The notes beneath the pieces were generated by a model. The model had not been told where the DNA came from and did no database searches. It was given only the letters and a program-made list of their open reading frames with translations. The position numbers were made by a program, and so were the translations under genes. From positions 1-46,496 of the forward strand of contig JAJDER010000002.1 of NCBI GenBank assembly GCA_029259725.1: DNA of 46,496 nt, written 5' to 3'. This document shows, piece by piece, positions 1-7,464 of the stretch; positions within the stretch are counted from its first letter, which is position 1; every line of letters begins with the position of its first letter. Source of the stretch: Planctomycetota bacterium (GTDB taxonomy: Bacteria; Planctomycetota; B15-G4).

Positions 1-123
1 GACCTCGGCCTCGACGTCACGCGGATCGCCCGCGGTGTCGCGTCCGGGACCGCGCTGGAGTACAGCAACTCGGCCATGCTCGCCGACGCCCTGGCGGGGC
101 GCGCCAGCATGGATCGTCGTTGA
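1..123 (+). CDS. recR: Recombination mediator RecR, C-terminal 40 residues (5' end outside window)
   Basis: Reading from base 1, the frame gives 40 residues and a TGA stop at 121-123. The fragment contains VTRIARGV, a Gly/Leu-Glu-Tyr stretch and ADALAGR near the end. This matches the C-terminus of RecR, where a TRIA.GVP segment is followed by LEY and a terminal LAGR motif after the Toprim domain. RecR works with RecO/RecF to load RecA at gapped DNA. The zinc finger and Toprim residues lie upstream of the window, so activity cannot be judged. The stop overlaps the rpoN ATG by one base (TGATG), so the two are probably co-translated. Confidence 0.8.
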   Translation, partial: DLGLDVTRIARGVASGTALEYSNSAMLADALAGRASMDRR

Positions 124-1523
124 TGGACCTCGGCCTTCGGACGTCGTTGCGCGCCGACCTGCAGCTGCGCTTGTCCCCACAGATCCTGCAGCGTATCGAG
201 GTCCTGCAGCTGCCGGCGCTGGACCTCGCCGCGATGGTCGAGCAGGAGCTCCAGGAGAACGAGAGCCTCGAGATCGCCGGGGACATCGACGAGCCTGCGC
301 AGGACGAGCGTGATGCGGGGCTCGAGGAACTCGAGTCGCTCTACGACGACGACGCGGACAACTGGACCCGGCCGCGGGAGGACGCGGTGTCGGCGATGGA
401 TGTCGCCACCGATCAGGCGGCGGTGGTCGAGACGCTGCAGGACCACCTGCGCAGGCAGCTCGGGCTGGTCTCCCTCGATGAGCGCCAGCACGCCCTGGTC
501 GTCGCGTTGATCGACGCGCTCTCACCGCGCGGCTGGCTCGAAGTCCCGCTGGAGGACATCGATGTCGAGCTGCAACCGCGCCCCGGGCCGCTCGAGTGGG
601 AGCAGGCCCTGGCCGTGGTCCAGTCCCTGGATCCGGCCGGGATCGGCGCGCGGGACGTGACCGAGTGCCTGCTCCTGCAACTCGACACGCAGGGTGCCCA
701 GGAGGCCGGGGCGCCGTTGCTCGAGCAGCTGATCCGGGACCACCTGGACGACGTGGCTCACAACCGCGTCCCGCGCATCGTGCGCGCGACGGGCGAGACC
801 ACGGAGGCGGTGCTGGCGGCGATCGAGGCCCTGCGGATGCTCGATCCGATCCCGGGGCGCCGCTTCGGGGAGACCGCGGCGCCGGTCGTCCGTCCCGACG
901 TGGTCGTCCAGCGAGCTGGCGAGGACTACGAGATCTCGCTCGAGAACGACTGGGTTCCGGATCTCACCGTGTCGCGCTCGTACCTGCAGATGGCCCGCGA
1001 CCGATCCATCGATCCCGAGCTGCGCAAGCACATCCGCTCCAAGATCGAGAGTGCCCGGTCGCTCATCGATGCCGTGGCCCAGCGCAAGCACACGCTGCAC
1101 CGGGTGGCCAGCGAACTCGTCACCCGTCAGCACGAGTTCCTCGAGAGCGGTGTCGCCTCGCTGCGGCCGTTGCGCATGCAGGAGGTGGCCGACGTTCTCG
1201 GCGTGCACGTGTCCACGATCAGCCGTGCGGTCAGTGGCAAGTACATGCAGACGCCCATCGGCATCTTTCCGATGAAGAAGCTGTTCACCGGGGAAGTCCC
1301 CAGCGATGGGGGCGGTGAGGGGCAGTCGCGGACGGGCGTCCAGGACATGGTGCGGAAGATCGTGCGGGCCGAGGACAAGCACAAACCGCTCTCGGACGAG
1401 GCCATCGTGGCGATCCTCAAGCAGCGGCACGGCCTCGACATCGCGCGCCGCACGGTGACCAAGTACCGCAAGAAGCTCGGACTCGCGAGTTCCCGAGCGC
1501 GACGCGTCTACGGACCGACGTGA
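123..1523 (+). CDS. rpoN: RNA polymerase sigma-54 factor
   Basis: A 466-residue sigma-54 factor, which directs RNA polymerase to -24/-12 promoters opened by AAA+ enhancer-binding proteins. Residues about 5-45 are the Leu/Gln-rich region I that binds activators (LSPQILQRIEVLQLPALDL). An acidic linker follows (about 50-80), then the core-binding domain and, at about 345-395, the DNA-binding helix-turn-helix region (VADVLGVHVSTISRAVSGKY). The RpoN box at about 441-450 reads ARRTVTKYRK, against the usual ARRTVAKYRE. The length is normal. I start at ATG 123 because it overlaps the recR stop; a TTG immediately upstream (120) would add one residue. Adjacent hpf, ptsN and ptsH are classic rpoN neighbours. 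Identification is secure. Confidence 0.97.
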   Translation: MDLGLRTSLRADLQLRLSPQILQRIEVLQLPALDLAAMVEQELQENESLEIAGDIDEPAQDERDAGLEELESLYDDDADNWTRPREDAVSAMDVATDQAAVVETLQDHLRRQLGLVSLDERQHALVVALIDALSPRGWLEVPLEDIDVELQPRPGPLEWEQALAVVQSLDPAGIGARDVTECLLLQLDTQGAQEAGAPLLEQLIRDHLDDVAHNRVPRIVRATGETTEAVLAAIEALRMLDPIPGRRFGETAAPVVRPDVVVQRAGEDYEISLENDWVPDLTVSRSYLQMARDRSIDPELRKHIRSKIESARSLIDAVAQRKHTLHRVASELVTRQHEFLESGVASLRPLRMQEVADVLGVHVSTISRAVSGKYMQTPIGIFPMKKLFTGEVPSDGGGEGQSRTGVQDMVRKIVRAEDKHKPLSDEAIVAILKQRHGLDIARRTVTKYRKKLGLASSRARRVYGPT

Positions 1524-2323
1524 GCGGTCGGCGGCGGGCACTCGTGCTGTCCTACGACGGCGCCGGCTACCGCGGCTGGCAGATCCAGCCCCAGGGGCCC
1601 ACGGTGCAAGGTGTGGTCGAGGAAGCCCTGCTGGCTACCCTGGGCGAACCGGTGCGCGTGGTGGGCGCGGGACGGACCGACGCCGGCGTCCATGCGCTGG
1701 GGCAGGTGGCGCACTTCACCGATCCGCGGGGCTGGCCGGCCGAGCGGCTCGCGGGAGCCCTTCGCACCCGGATGCCCCCCGAGGTCCGGGTGCGCGCCGT
1801 CTTCGATCCGCCCGAGGGCTTCCACGCCCTCTCCAGCGCCCGCGACAAGACCTATGTCTACCAATACCACCTGTCCCGCGTGGCAGGGGGCGCGGCGGCG
1901 CGTGAGGCGGCGATGTCGCCGTGGCGGAGGCGCACGTTCCACCCGATCCCGGCCGGGGTCGACGTGACCGCGATGCGTGCGGCGGCCGCCTGCCTCGTCG
2001 GCCGGCACGATTTCACGGCTCTGAGCAAGGTCATGCCCGTGGGTCGCGAGACCACCAAGACCGTGGTCGCGGTGCGACTGCTGCGCGGGCCTGCATGTCT
2101 GCGGTTGGTCGTCACCGGGGAGGGGTTCTTGTACGGCATGGTGCGCCTCATGGCGGGGCTGCTGCTGGACGTCGGCACCGGTCGACACCTCCCGGAGGAC
2201 GTGGATGCACTCCTCGCGGCACGCCGACGCGGCGAGGTGTCGGCGTCGCTTCCGGCCCGCGCCCTGTTCCTCTGGAGAGTGCGCTACCCGGTCGGCGCCG
2301 GGCCGGGGCGGTTGCTATGCTGA
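1520..2323 (+). CDS. truA: tRNA pseudouridine(38-40) synthase TruA
   Basis: A 267-residue enzyme that converts uridines 38-40 of the tRNA anticodon stem-loop to pseudouridine. The N-terminus has the family pattern LSYDGAGYRGWQIQP, and GAGRTDAGVHA carries the catalytic aspartate at about residue 54. A later FTALSK segment and a GEGFLYGMVRLMAG helix match the C-terminal half. The start is GTG at 1520, overlapping the rpoN TGA as GTGA, which implies termination-reinitiation coupling. An insertion of truA between rpoN and hpf is not the standard proteobacterial order (rpoN-hpf-ptsN). No key residue appears missing. Confidence 0.95.
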   Translation: MSGRRRALVLSYDGAGYRGWQIQPQGPTVQGVVEEALLATLGEPVRVVGAGRTDAGVHALGQVAHFTDPRGWPAERLAGALRTRMPPEVRVRAVFDPPEGFHALSSARDKTYVYQYHLSRVAGGAAAREAAMSPWRRRTFHPIPAGVDVTAMRAAAACLVGRHDFTALSKVMPVGRETTKTVVAVRLLRGPACLRLVVTGEGFLYGMVRLMAGLLLDVGTGRHLPEDVDALLAARRRGEVSASLPARALFLWRVRYPVGAGPGRLLC

Positions 2324-2373
2324 ACGGTACGCGGGGCCGCCCCGCCCCGTCACCGAGGCTCCGGAAGGCGTCC

Positions 2374-2691
2374 ATGACCGTCCGCATCGACTACACCGAC
2401 CGCCACGAACAGCACCCCGACACCGTCAAGGAGTACGCCCTCGAGAAGGTCCACAAGTTGTTGCGGTTCTTCGACGGTGTGAAGCACATCGAGATCGTGC
2501 TCGACCAGGAACACGACCAGCACTCGGCCGAGGTGATCGTCTCCGCCGCGCCCAGCTTGCACTTCGTGGGGCACGCGACCTGCGACTCGATCATGCCGGC
2601 CATCGACCGTGTGGTGAGCAAGTTGGAGCGACAGGTCGTCAAGGCGAAGGAACGCCTGCGCGACCATCACCGCGGCGACAGTGGGCGCTGA
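2374..2691 (+). CDS. hpf: Ribosome hibernation promoting factor, short form
   Basis: A 105-residue protein of the HPF/YfiA (sigma-54 modulation) family, which binds the 30S decoding centre and inactivates ribosomes in slow growth. It has the single beta-alpha-beta-beta-beta-alpha domain: EYALEKVHKLLRFFD forms helix 1, HIEIVLDQEHDQHSAEVIV the strands, and DRVVSKLERQVVKAKERL the long basic helix 2. There is no long-form C-terminal dimerisation domain. A TATGCT hexamer at 2315-2320 might be a -10 element, but I see no -35. The stop overlaps the ptsN ATG (TGATG), so the two are coupled. Confidence 0.93.
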   Translation: MTVRIDYTDRHEQHPDTVKEYALEKVHKLLRFFDGVKHIEIVLDQEHDQHSAEVIVSAAPSLHFVGHATCDSIMPAIDRVVSKLERQVVKAKERLRDHHRGDSGR

Positions 2692-3170
2692 TGGTGATGC
2701 CGGCGCCGACCTCCTTCCTCGATTGGTTCTCCACCGATGCGTTCGTCGTCGAGATCCAGTCCACCGCCAAACGGGACATCATCAACGAAGTCGTGATGGC
2801 CGGCGTGAAGGGCGGGGTCCTTCCCAAGGGACGCCGGGAACAGGCCGTGAACCTGCTCATGGCGCGCGAGGAGCGTGGCAGCACGGGTCTCGGGCGCGGT
2901 ATCGCGATTCCGCACGCCAAGATCCCAGGGCTGCGCAAGCAGTGCGGTCTCGTGGCGCGCTCCACCGACGGGGTGGACTTCAAGTCCGTGGACGGTGAGC
3001 CGGTGCACGTGTTGGTGATGATCATCTCGCCGGAATCGCGCGGAGATGAACACCTGCACGCCCTGCGTTGGATCTCCGGCATGGCGCGCGACCCCGACTT
3101 CACGAGCTTCATCCGCCAGGCCACGACGGCCGAACAGATCTACGACGTGCTCGTGGAGCGGTCGGGCTGA
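2691..3170 (+). CDS. ptsN: PTS IIA-like nitrogen regulatory protein (EIIA-Ntr)
   Basis: A 159-residue EIIA domain protein of the nitrogen-related phosphotransferase system, acting as a regulatory phosphoacceptor rather than in sugar uptake. The active-site histidine lies in GIAIPHAK (about H75), preceded by the family signature EERGSTGLGRG. The region HVLVMIISPESRGDEHLHAL matches the rest of the fold. ATG 2691 overlaps the hpf stop; ATG 2697 is a possible alternative two codons on. The next gene encodes HPr, its likely phosphodonor. No enzyme I (ptsP/ptsI) is present in the window, so the upstream phosphate source must be encoded elsewhere. Confidence 0.95.
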   Translation: MVMPAPTSFLDWFSTDAFVVEIQSTAKRDIINEVVMAGVKGGVLPKGRREQAVNLLMAREERGSTGLGRGIAIPHAKIPGLRKQCGLVARSTDGVDFKSVDGEPVHVLVMIISPESRGDEHLHALRWISGMARDPDFTSFIRQATTAEQIYDVLVERSG

Positions 3171-3189
3171 GGTCGCCCGACCCGTCGAC

Positions 3190-3465
3190 GTGGACAATCA
3201 TCGGGCGGTGGTCCGGGTCATCAACAAGCAGGGTCTGCATGCCAGGCCCATGAGCCTGATCGTGAAGACGGCCAGGTCGTTCGAAGCTCGGGTGTCCGTC
3301 ACGGGTCCTGAGGGGCAGCGGGCCGATGGCACCTCGGTCTTCCAGCTGATGGGCCTGCTCGCACCCCAGGGCAGCGAACTCGTGATCGAGGCCGAGGGCC
3401 GGCAGGCGACCGAAGTCCTCGCGGCACTCATCGAGCTGGTCGAGGGCGGCTTCGGGGAGCCCTGA
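3190..3465 (+). CDS. ptsH: Phosphocarrier protein HPr (NPr-like)
   Basis: A 91-residue HPr. The phosphorylated histidine is in KQGLHARPM (H17 with the chosen start). The second regulatory site is the serine in GTSVFQLMGL, the position phosphorylated by HPr kinase in other bacteria. The C-terminal ALIELVEGGFGE helix is also typical. I chose GTG 3190, which gives six residues before the first beta strand; GTG 3208 is a shorter alternative. The gene lies 19 bases after ptsN and probably shares its transcript. It is likely a regulatory NPr for EIIA-Ntr, since no sugar permease is nearby. Confidence 0.93.
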   Translation: MDNHRAVVRVINKQGLHARPMSLIVKTARSFEARVSVTGPEGQRADGTSVFQLMGLLAPQGSELVIEAEGRQATEVLAALIELVEGGFGEP

Positions 3466-3568
3466 CCTGGGCGATGGATGCCGGGGCGGTCGCACGCTAC
3501 GATCCCCCGATGGGCGTTCACGCCGACCAGCGAGTCGCGCGGGCCGCCGCCGAGCACGAACTGACCTC

Positions 3569-4357
3569 ATGTCCGCCCCCGCCCCCCTTCGCTACCCGTT
3601 GGCGCTCTGCGTCTCGAAACAGGGGGATGCCCGCTTCATGGCGCATCTCGACTTCGGGCGGACGATCGACCGGGCGCTGCGCCGCAGCGGCCTGCCCGTG
3701 CTCTGCACTCAAGGATTCAATCCGAGATTCAAGCTCTCGTACCAGGACGCCCTGCCCGTTGGGCTCGGTTCCGAGGGAGAGTGGGTCTCGCTGGTACTGG
3801 AACAGGATCCCGGCCTCGCCGAGACCCGGAGGCGGTTGGAGACAGCCCTCCCGGATCTCGTTCGGCTCGTCGACATCCGTCGCGGCTCGTTACCCGAGCC
3901 TGCCGAACGGACGCTTTGGCGGCTGGAGCTCTGCGAGGGCGCCGGATCCGTGACCGACGCGCTGACCGCATTGATAGCGCGCGACACCTTCCCGCTGCCC
4001 GACCCCCGCCGGCCGGAACGTACGCTCGACGTGCGTCCGCACCTGGTGGGCGGGGTGCTCCGGAAAGGCGAGCTCCTTCTCGAGCTGTGTTGCGTGCAGG
4101 GACGATCCATCAGACCCTTTGCCGCGGCCCGAGCCCTCCAGCTCGTGGCTGAGGAACTGGGTCTGGCATGCCCCGTCTTCGGGGAGATCACCCGCCTTCG
4201 CGAGTCCGTGCGTCCATCGGGAGATGACCCATGGGACGACGACGTCGTGGTGGACGAGGTGGCCGAGCCGGCAATGGCAGCGGCGGCAGTGGTGGAAGTG
4301 GCGGCGGCGGCGGAAGTCGCAGCGCCACCCACTCGGGACCCCGCCGCAAGCTGCTGA
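3569..4357 (+). CDS. DUF2344 / TIGR03936-type radical-SAM-associated protein
   Basis: A 262-residue stand-alone DUF2344 protein. Conserved features are the N-terminal GDARFMAHLDFGRTIDRALR helix and the QGFNPRFKLSYQDALPVGLG segment, followed by SEGEWV. In many bacteria this domain is fused to, or follows, a radical SAM protein and sits next to RNase E/G; here the radical SAM partner is absent from the window and only the RNase neighbour remains. The biochemical role is unknown. The last 42 codons encode an Ala/Val/Glu-rich tail and overlap the start of the RNase E/G gene in another frame, so the tail may be shaped by that second coding duty. Confidence 0.82.
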   Translation: MSAPAPLRYPLALCVSKQGDARFMAHLDFGRTIDRALRRSGLPVLCTQGFNPRFKLSYQDALPVGLGSEGEWVSLVLEQDPGLAETRRRLETALPDLVRLVDIRRGSLPEPAERTLWRLELCEGAGSVTDALTALIARDTFPLPDPRRPERTLDVRPHLVGGVLRKGELLLELCCVQGRSIRPFAAARALQLVAEELGLACPVFGEITRLRESVRPSGDDPWDDDVVVDEVAEPAMAAAAVVEVAAAAEVAAPPTRDPAASC

Positions 4358-6573
4358 TCAACGCCCGCGAGACCGACGAGAGTCGGATCGCGATCATCGA
4401 GAACGCGCAGCTCGAGGAGTACTACATCGAGCGTCAGTCGCTGAACTCGACGCTCGGCAACATCTACAAGGCGCGCATCACCAACATCGAGAAGTCGATC
4501 GGGGCCGCCTTCGTGGAGTTCGGGCACAGCCGGCAGGGGTTCCTGCACGTGTCCGATCTGTGCATGGCGGCGGTGGGGGGCGACTCGCGAGAGTTGCTCG
4601 AGCCACTCCAGCAAGCGCGGGAATCGGCGGACGACGAGGACATCGTGGATGTGGGTGAGGACGCCGGAATCGAGGCCGACGAGGCCGCCAACGACGAGGA
4701 GACGGCCGAGGATGTCCACGCCGACGGCGAGGCCCCGGCCGACGACGAGGACGACGAGGACGAGGACGACGAGGACGACGAGGACGACGAGGACGACGAG
4801 GACGACGAGGACGACGAGGACGACGAGGACGACGGCGCTGACGCTGACGGCGACGCTGACGGCGACGCTGACGGTGAGGGTGATGAAGACGCAGGAGTGG
4901 ACCTGGATGTCGACGACGAGGTTGGCGATGCCTGGAGTTCGCGCAAGGCCGAGGCCGTCGCCTTCGCCCGGGGTGAGTGGGCTGCGCGAGAGGACGTGAC
5001 GGACGACGAGTCCGAGGATCTCGACGAGAAGTCCGAGGACGAAGCAGGCGAGGCGGACTCGGACGAAGAGGCGGAGTCGGAAGAGGACACGGACACGGAC
5101 TCCGAAGACTCCGAAGACTCCGAAGAGTCGGAGGAGTCGGAGGGCGCCACCCGCCGCCGTCGGGGTCGCGGCAGGGGCAGGGGCAGGACCATGGCCAGCA
5201 GCAAGGGCGGGGGCGTCGCCCTCAAGGCGCGGACCGAGTCCCGCACCGACGCGCAGGGCGGTGCCCAAGGCGGTGCGCGGCGCCGCGGGCGTCGAGGCGG
5301 TCGCACGCGCGAGCCGCGCGAGCCGCGCGCGCTCCCGCCGATCCAGGACATCCTGCAGAAGGGCCAGGAGATCGTCGTCCAGGTGATCAAGGACGGCATC
5401 GGCACCAAGGGCCCGACGCTCACCACCTACCTGTCGATTCCGGGCCGTTTCATCGTGCTCATGCCGGGTGTTGCGAAGCGTGGTGTGTCGCGCAAGGTGG
5501 TCGACAACGGGGAGCGCGAGCGACTCAAGCAGATCGTGCGCGACCTCGAGGCTCCCGAGGGCCTCGGCTTCATAGTGCGGACGGCCGGATCGGGCTCCTC
5601 GCTCGAGGATCTGCAGCGTGACCTCGACTACCTGCTGCGCCTCTGGGAGCAGATGAAGGTCCGCGTCTCCGAGCACGATGCGCCGGTGTTGCTGTATCAG
5701 GAGAACGACCTCGTCATCCGCACGTTGCGCGACCTGTACGACGGCAAGGGCGAGATCGTGATCGACGACCCGGCCACCGCGGAGGTCGCGCGGGGCTTCG
5801 TCCGGGAGCTGATGCCGGACTGCATCGACAAGGTCATCGAGTACAGCGAACAGCGGCCGCTCTTCAGCCACTACGGCATGGAGAAGGAGATCGCGGGGCT
5901 GCTCGAGAACCGTGTCGAGCTCAAGTCGGGGATCTCGCTGATCATCGAGCAGACCGAGGCCCTGGTGGCCATCGACGTCAACTCGGGGCGTTACAAGCCG
6001 CCGCCGGGCGGGAGCATCGATGACACCGCGTTCCAGGTGAACAGCGAGGCAGCCGTGGAGATCGCGCGGCAGATCCGACTGCGTGACCTCGGTGGCGTGG
6101 TCGTGATCGACTTCATCGACATGCGGCACGAGCGTCAGCGCAAGCAGGTCGAGAACCTGTTCAAGGACCGGCTCCGCAACGACCGCGCCCGGATCAAGAT
6201 CGCGCGTTTCTCGCCCTTCGGCATCCTCGAGATGACGCGTCAGCGAGTGCGGCCGAGCCTGAAGCGGTCGGTCCACGAGAAGTGCCCGTACTGCGAGGGA
6301 ACCGGCTTCATCCCCAGCGACGAGACCAGCGGTCTGGCCGTGATGCGGGCGGTCCGCGACAACCTGTGGCGGCCGGGATCGGTGCTGCTCGTCGTGGTCC
6401 GACCCGAGGTGGCCGAGGCGGTGCTCAACGAGCGTCGGTCCGAGATCGCCGAGATCGAGAAGGAGTCGGGCAAGCGGATCTTCGTCCGCTCGGATCACCG
6501 CAAGACGTACGAGGACGTGGAGGTGAAGGCCATGCTGACCCTGCCGGACGCCATGGACCACCGCCGCGCCTGA
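4231..6573 (+). CDS. rng: Ribonuclease E/G with a large insert in the S1 domain
   Basis: A 780-residue RNase E/G endoribonuclease for mRNA decay and rRNA processing. The catalytic core is intact: Mg-binding aspartates in VAIDVNSGR (about D582) and VVIDFIDM (about D627), and a zinc-link CPYC (about C685/C688). The N-terminal S1 RNA-binding domain starts at about residue 74 (IYKARITNIEKSIGAAFVEF). It is interrupted after LHVSDL by about 260 residues, first extremely acidic (about 133-305), then Arg/Gly-rich (about 306-367), and resumes at VVQVIKDGIGTKGP. There is no long C-terminal scaffold as in E. coli RNase E. ATG 4231 has a GGGAG ribosome-binding site 7 bases upstream, and no ATG, GTG or TTG follows in frame before the conserved LLINARETDESRIAI, so the 127-base overlap with the previous gene is probably real. 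Confidence 0.95.
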   Translation: MGRRRRGGRGGRAGNGSGGSGGSGGGGGSRSATHSGPRRKLLINARETDESRIAIIENAQLEEYYIERQSLNSTLGNIYKARITNIEKSIGAAFVEFGHSRQGFLHVSDLCMAAVGGDSRELLEPLQQARESADDEDIVDVGEDAGIEADEAANDEETAEDVHADGEAPADDEDDEDEDDEDDEDDEDDEDDEDDEDDEDDGADADGDADGDADGEGDEDAGVDLDVDDEVGDAWSSRKAEAVAFARGEWAAREDVTDDESEDLDEKSEDEAGEADSDEEAESEEDTDTDSEDSEDSEESEESEGATRRRRGRGRGRGRTMASSKGGGVALKARTESRTDAQGGAQGGARRRGRRGGRTREPREPRALPPIQDILQKGQEIVVQVIKDGIGTKGPTLTTYLSIPGRFIVLMPGVAKRGVSRKVVDNGERERLKQIVRDLEAPEGLGFIVRTAGSGSSLEDLQRDLDYLLRLWEQMKVRVSEHDAPVLLYQENDLVIRTLRDLYDGKGEIVIDDPATAEVARGFVRELMPDCIDKVIEYSEQRPLFSHYGMEKEIAGLLENRVELKSGISLIIEQTEALVAIDVNSGRYKPPPGGSIDDTAFQVNSEAAVEIARQIRLRDLGGVVVIDFIDMRHERQRKQVENLFKDRLRNDRARIKIARFSPFGILEMTRQRVRPSLKRSVHEKCPYCEGTGFIPSDETSGLAVMRAVRDNLWRPGSVLLVVVRPEVAEAVLNERRSEIAEIEKESGKRIFVRSDHRKTYEDVEVKAMLTLPDAMDHRRA
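4762..4833 (+). repeat. Eight perfect tandem copies of GAGGACGAC inside the RNase E/G gene
   Basis: A 9-base unit repeated eight times without mismatch, encoding a (Glu-Asp-Asp)n run in the acidic insert. Because the unit is a multiple of three, copy-number change would alter tract length without shifting frame. A second, imperfect 12-base repeat (GCTGACGGCGAC) follows at 4843-4878. Confidence 0.95.
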
Positions 6574-6659
6574 ACCGGGCCTCGAGCCGGGGAGCGCCAC
6601 GGACGGCCGTCCGTCGCCTTCTGGGTCTCCCCGGCGACCCCTCGCGCGCACGTGGACTC

Positions 6660-6687
6660 TTGACCGGCGGGCGCCCGTGCTTACCCT
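6660..6687 (+). promoter_or_regulatory. Possible promoter for rplU-rpmA-obgE
   Basis: TTGACC at 6660-6665 and TACCCT at 6682-6687 are separated by 16 bases in the 286-base gap after RNase E/G. The -10 match is weak. It would give a leader of about 165 bases before rplU. I see no clear ribosomal-protein leader structure by eye. Confidence 0.35.
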
Positions 6688-6859
6688 GTTACGGCTTCTG
6701 CCCGAAAACCCGGCTCTCCCCGACCCCTCGGGTGGCCTCGGACTGTCGGGCGGCCGGTGCTCTCGGGCATCACGCACGACCCCCGCGGGTGTCACCCACG
6801 GTGTCCACCCGGGGCGCCAGGTAGAAGGCGCCACGGCGCCACGAACAAGGAGCAGCACG

Positions 6860-7162
6860 TTGAAGGCGATCATCCAGGACCGCGGCCGTCAGTATCCTGT
6901 CGACGACGGCAGCGAGTACCTCGTGGATCTCATGGCCGATGTCGAGGTCGGGAGCGAGGTCGTGTTCGACAAGGTGCTGCTGCTCGACGACAAGGTCGGC
7001 ACCCCGTTCGTGAGCGGCGCGTCCGTCACGGCGACGGTCCTCGCCCACGAGAAGGGCAAGAAGATCTACGTGGAGAAGTTCCACCGCCGCAAGGACTACC
7101 GCCGGCGCGTCGGCCATCGTCAGAAGTACACCCGCATCTCGATCGCCTCGATCTCCGGCTGA
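6860..7162 (+). CDS. rplU: 50S ribosomal protein L21
   Basis: A 100-residue L21, which binds 23S rRNA. The sequence opens [16 protein letters not shown] and contains [18 protein letters not shown] near the C-terminus, matching the family's KFRRRKNYRRRQGHRQ pattern. The start is TTG at 6860: an AAGGAG ribosome-binding site lies 7 bases upstream, and no ATG or GTG fits the conserved N-terminus. A TTG start on a highly expressed ribosomal gene is unusual but well supported. rpmA follows after 10 bases, the normal order. Confidence 0.96.
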   Translation: MKAIIQDRGRQYPVDDGSEYLVDLMADVEVGSEVVFDKVLLLDDKVGTPFVSGASVTATVLAHEKGKKIYVEKFHRRKDYRRRVGHRQKYTRISIASISG

Positions 7163-7172
7163 GGATCCGACC

Positions 7173-7421
7173 ATGGCACACAAGAAGGGGCAGGGCTCCA
7201 CTCGCAACGGTCGGGACAGCAACCCACAACACCGTGGCATCAAGCGCTACGGCGGGGAGTTCGTGACGGCGGGCACGATCATCGTGCGCCAGGTCGGCAG
7301 CCGGTTCCACGCCGGGTACAACGTGGGCACCGGCAACGACTACACGCTCTTCGCGAAGCAGGACGGCGTCGTGCGGTACGGCACCCAGCGCCGCATCCAC
7401 GTCGACATGGCCGAGAGCTAG
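7173..7421 (+). CDS. rpmA: 50S ribosomal protein L27
   Basis: An 82-residue L27, whose N-terminal tail reaches the peptidyl transferase centre. It begins [20 protein letters not shown] with the standard AHKK and GRDS motifs, followed by [17 protein letters not shown]. There is no Firmicutes-type N-terminal propeptide. A GAGGAT sequence upstream serves as the ribosome-binding site. It ends in TAG, the only TAG stop in this window for which I see no second use. Confidence 0.97.
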   Translation: MAHKKGQGSTRNGRDSNPQHRGIKRYGGEFVTAGTIIVRQVGSRFHAGYNVGTGNDYTLFAKQDGVVRYGTQRRIHVDMAES

Positions 7422-7464
7422 TCCTCGGCGGACCTCGACGGTCCGCGCGGGATCGGCGGCCGCC

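Noticed and set aside
3498..3953. TACGAT 6 bases before ATG 3510, the leaderless pattern, opening a 147-codon frame
   Set aside because: The frame overlaps the conserved part of the DUF2344 gene, and its translation (Ser/Arg/Pro-rich) matches nothing. The hexamer also lacks the G at position 3 seen in the other sites.
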